Positions 23,753 to 24,952 of a DNA stretch of 24,952 bases are shown in pieces. The position numbers were made by a program, and so were the translations under genes. The stretch comes from Rikenellaceae bacterium (GTDB lineage: Bacteria > Bacteroidota > Bacteroidia > Bacteroidales > UBA932). Where the stretch lies: assembly GCA_900769885.1 (NCBI GenBank), contig CAAGIG010000037.1:1-24952 (forward strand), given 5' to 3'. The notes under the pieces are model-generated. The model was not told where the DNA came from, did not search any database, and was given only the letters and a program-made list of their open reading frames with translations. The first letter of the stretch is position 1, and each line of letters opens with the position of its first letter.

Positions 23753-23926
23753 CTTAAGATATTACCTTATTCTATAAAGACAGTTTTGTCGTTATTAGGA
23801 TATGGTTGTTATTTGCAACATCCTTTCCCGGGGTTTCGCAAGGTTAATTTACGGCTTTATTCTCTGACAATCTTGTAAAACTCGCCTCTATGTCAGAAGT
23901 TTAAATACTCCCCTTAACGCTGCCGG

Positions 23927-24074
23927 GCAGGAGACGTTGTTTGAATGGCTTTTAAAATGGGTTATTGCACGGTAGCATTGTCCGTTTTGTTTGCTAACGA
24001 GCAGTGAACATTGTTGGAGTGGCTTTTAATGTGTGGTGGCGCACGTTAGCGTAGGCTATTCCGGAGACTAACGA
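23927..24074. repeat. 74-bp direct tandem duplication, two diverged units
   Basis: Units 23927-24000 and 24001-24074 both begin GCAG and end CTAACGA and align without gaps, 49 of 74 by my count. The best-kept part is TTGTTxGAxTGGCTTTTAA, and GCACGxTAGC is also well kept. No reading frame is preserved. Confidence 0.55.
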
Positions 24075-24177
24075 ATATACGATTGCAACTTCGCCACGAT
24101 ATTCATACGCGAATGGTATTTGGAATCAAGAAGATCCGAAGAATTGGCTGACGATTATTCCGGTCATGGTCGAAAAT

Positions 24178-24315
24178 AACCCCTAAGCACGTCAATTTCA
24201 ATGTGGCGCCCACGAGTTGCCCACATACGGACTCAGGGGTGTTAATTTGCATACCACTAAGCACACATATCAATACAACAATATTATTTAAGACAATTTA
24301 GAGTGCTTAGGGGTT
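24178..24315. repeat. 138-bp element with 13-bp perfect inverted ends
   Basis: AACCCCTAAGCAC (24178-24190) and GTGCTTAGGGGTT (24303-24315) are exact reverse complements. A third CTAAGCAC lies inside at 24257-24264, and an AGGGGT word recurs at 24235. No gene fits inside. It could be a small non-autonomous element or a set of protein-binding sites. Confidence 0.55.
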
Positions 24316-24444
24316 TTAAGATTTCGCACAAAGACTGAAACATCTCGATTCACATCGGGAAGGTTCACTAATTATTCGTGGAAAATGTACTTTATCGGGT
24401 GTCTACCTTACCCTTACTTACTAAGTTCTTCGCTATCACACATT

Positions 24445-24477
24445 AAAAAAGGTCGGTTTAGAATATATAAACCGACC
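24445..24477 (-). terminator. Rho-independent terminator of the right-edge gene
   Basis: GGTCGGTTT (24451-24459) and AAACCGACC (24469-24477) form a perfect 9-bp stem. On the minus strand a run of six T follows (complement of 24445-24450). It lies 22 bp past the stop codon of the gene starting beyond the right edge. Confidence 0.85.
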
Positions 24478-24499
24478 TCAATAGTTATATAGAAAAGTA

Positions 24500-24952
24500 T
24501 TATTCTGCTTGAACTGTCCAAGTAGAACCTGATTTTACTACTTTATATCCGTCAGCAACAAAAGCAGTCGGATCAAAGTTGAATGTACCACCAGTTACTA
24601 TAATTTGTGGAACATATGAGCCAATTGCAATTTCTTCAAATGGAGCATTACTAGAACCTGCTGGTTTACCATTAAAAACTCCTCCTTTAATATATACAAT
24701 TGCATTTCCGTGTGCGCACACATATCTATTACCGCTATGATTATTCATTGTATATGTTCCACCTGCTATTGTAGTTACCGCTTGTTTATCATTATCGCTA
24801 GCAACATAAATCATATTTCTCCCTGATGCAGTATAGGTATATGTTAAACTAACTTGATCAAGGTGTATTTCGGCTCCATAGTAAGCCATGATGCTTCCTC
24901 CAGTTATATTTGCATTAGTAACTGTAAAAGAATGCTCTCCTGAAACTGAAAT
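24500..24952 (-). CDS. C-terminal end of a beta-helix-like surface protein (5' part beyond window)
   Basis: The frame is open to the right edge, so the Met at 24889 is internal and the start lies outside the window; about 150 residues are visible. Repeating short strands with GG-turns (NANITGGSIM, TIAGGTYTM, VYIKGGVFNG, IIVTGGTFNFDP) suggest a right-handed parallel beta-helix. The ending TGGTFNFDPTAFVADGYKVVKSGSTWTV is a common C-terminal module of large secreted gut-bacterial proteins. The function is probably adhesion or surface display; no catalytic residues can be judged from this fragment. A strong terminator follows. Confidence 0.8.
   Translation of the reverse strand: MSVSGEHSFTVTNANITGGSIMAYYGAEIHLDQVSLTYTYTASGRNMIYVASDNDKQAVTTIAGGTYTMNNHSGNRYVCAHGNAIVYIKGGVFNGKPAGSSNAPFEEIAIGSYVPQIIVTGGTFNFDPTAFVADGYKVVKSGSTWTVQAE

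Larger units (their letters stand above)
23072..24499. other. Gene-free repeat island
   Basis: About 1.4 kb without a convincing gene. It contains, in order: promoter-like and palindromic sequence upstream of the unknown gene, a 61-bp REP-like palindrome, the inverted partner of the 4899-5170 repeat, a second 61-bp palindrome, unassigned sequence (23771-23926), a 74-bp tandem duplication, a CTAAGCAC element with inverted ends, and a terminator. Short frames such as 23583-23777 lie across repeats and do not look like proteins. Confidence 0.75.

Noticed and set aside
23583..23777. 64-codon plus frame as a small gene
   Set aside because: It runs across repeat block 1 and a REP-like palindrome, so the protein would be repeat-derived.

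Overview
The window looks like part of a gut-type Bacteroidales (Bacteroidota) genome, probably a metagenome contig. The evidence is -7 promoter boxes of the TAnnTTTG type, lipoproteins with short Bacteroidales lipoboxes, FimA/Mfa-type pilins, DUF4988/collagen-like and BspA-type leucine-rich-repeat surface proteins, a DUF1460 protein, and a Bacteroidota-like RNase P RNA. I cannot place the family or genus. The first 19 bases match the 3' end of an Illumina TruSeq adapter, so the left edge is an assembly artefact. No rRNA, tRNA, transposase or CRISPR array is visible.

Layout. (1) 20-4388, minus: a surface lipoprotein pair. A DUF4988/collagen-like protein is followed by a large, truncated protein joining a fimbrillin-like head, leucine-rich repeats, a BACON-like domain and the start of an M64-like peptidase domain. 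(2) 4389-5197: a gene-free stretch with TCTCT/AGAGA palindromes that flank a promoter-like sequence (possibly invertible), then one copy of a dispersed intergenic repeat. (3) 5198-13848, minus: a tight nine-gene operon: pyrG, glutaminyl cyclase, two unknown helical proteins, nagB, ugd, rfbA, rfbB and a TrmN6-like tRNA methyltransferase. It combines CTP, amino-sugar and nucleotide-sugar supply for the envelope with periplasmic protein maturation. (4) 13928-17040, plus: acyl-ACP thioesterase, a steroid 5-alpha-reductase homologue and an old-yellow-enzyme-type flavin oxidoreductase, running directly into rnpB. The reductase pair resembles the 5AR/5BR genes described for isoallolithocholic acid formation in gut Bacteroidales. 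(5) 17069-21119, minus: a two-gene type V pilus locus, with a FimA/Mfa1-like pilin and a long Ig-repeat accessory lipoprotein. (6) 21311-22162, plus: a DUF1460 amidase-like protein. (7) 22286-23071, minus: an unrecognised protein. (8) 23072-24499: a repeat island without convincing genes. It holds two 61-bp REP-like palindromes, the inverted partner of the repeat in (2), a 74-bp tandem duplication and a CTAAGCAC element. (9) 24500 to the right edge, minus: the C-terminal end of a beta-helix-like protein with its terminator.

The most interesting points are the candidate invertible promoter upstream of the collagen-like/LRR pair, the steroid/bile-acid reductase pair, the inverted dispersed repeat with a possible compensatory base change, and the unexplained repeat island.
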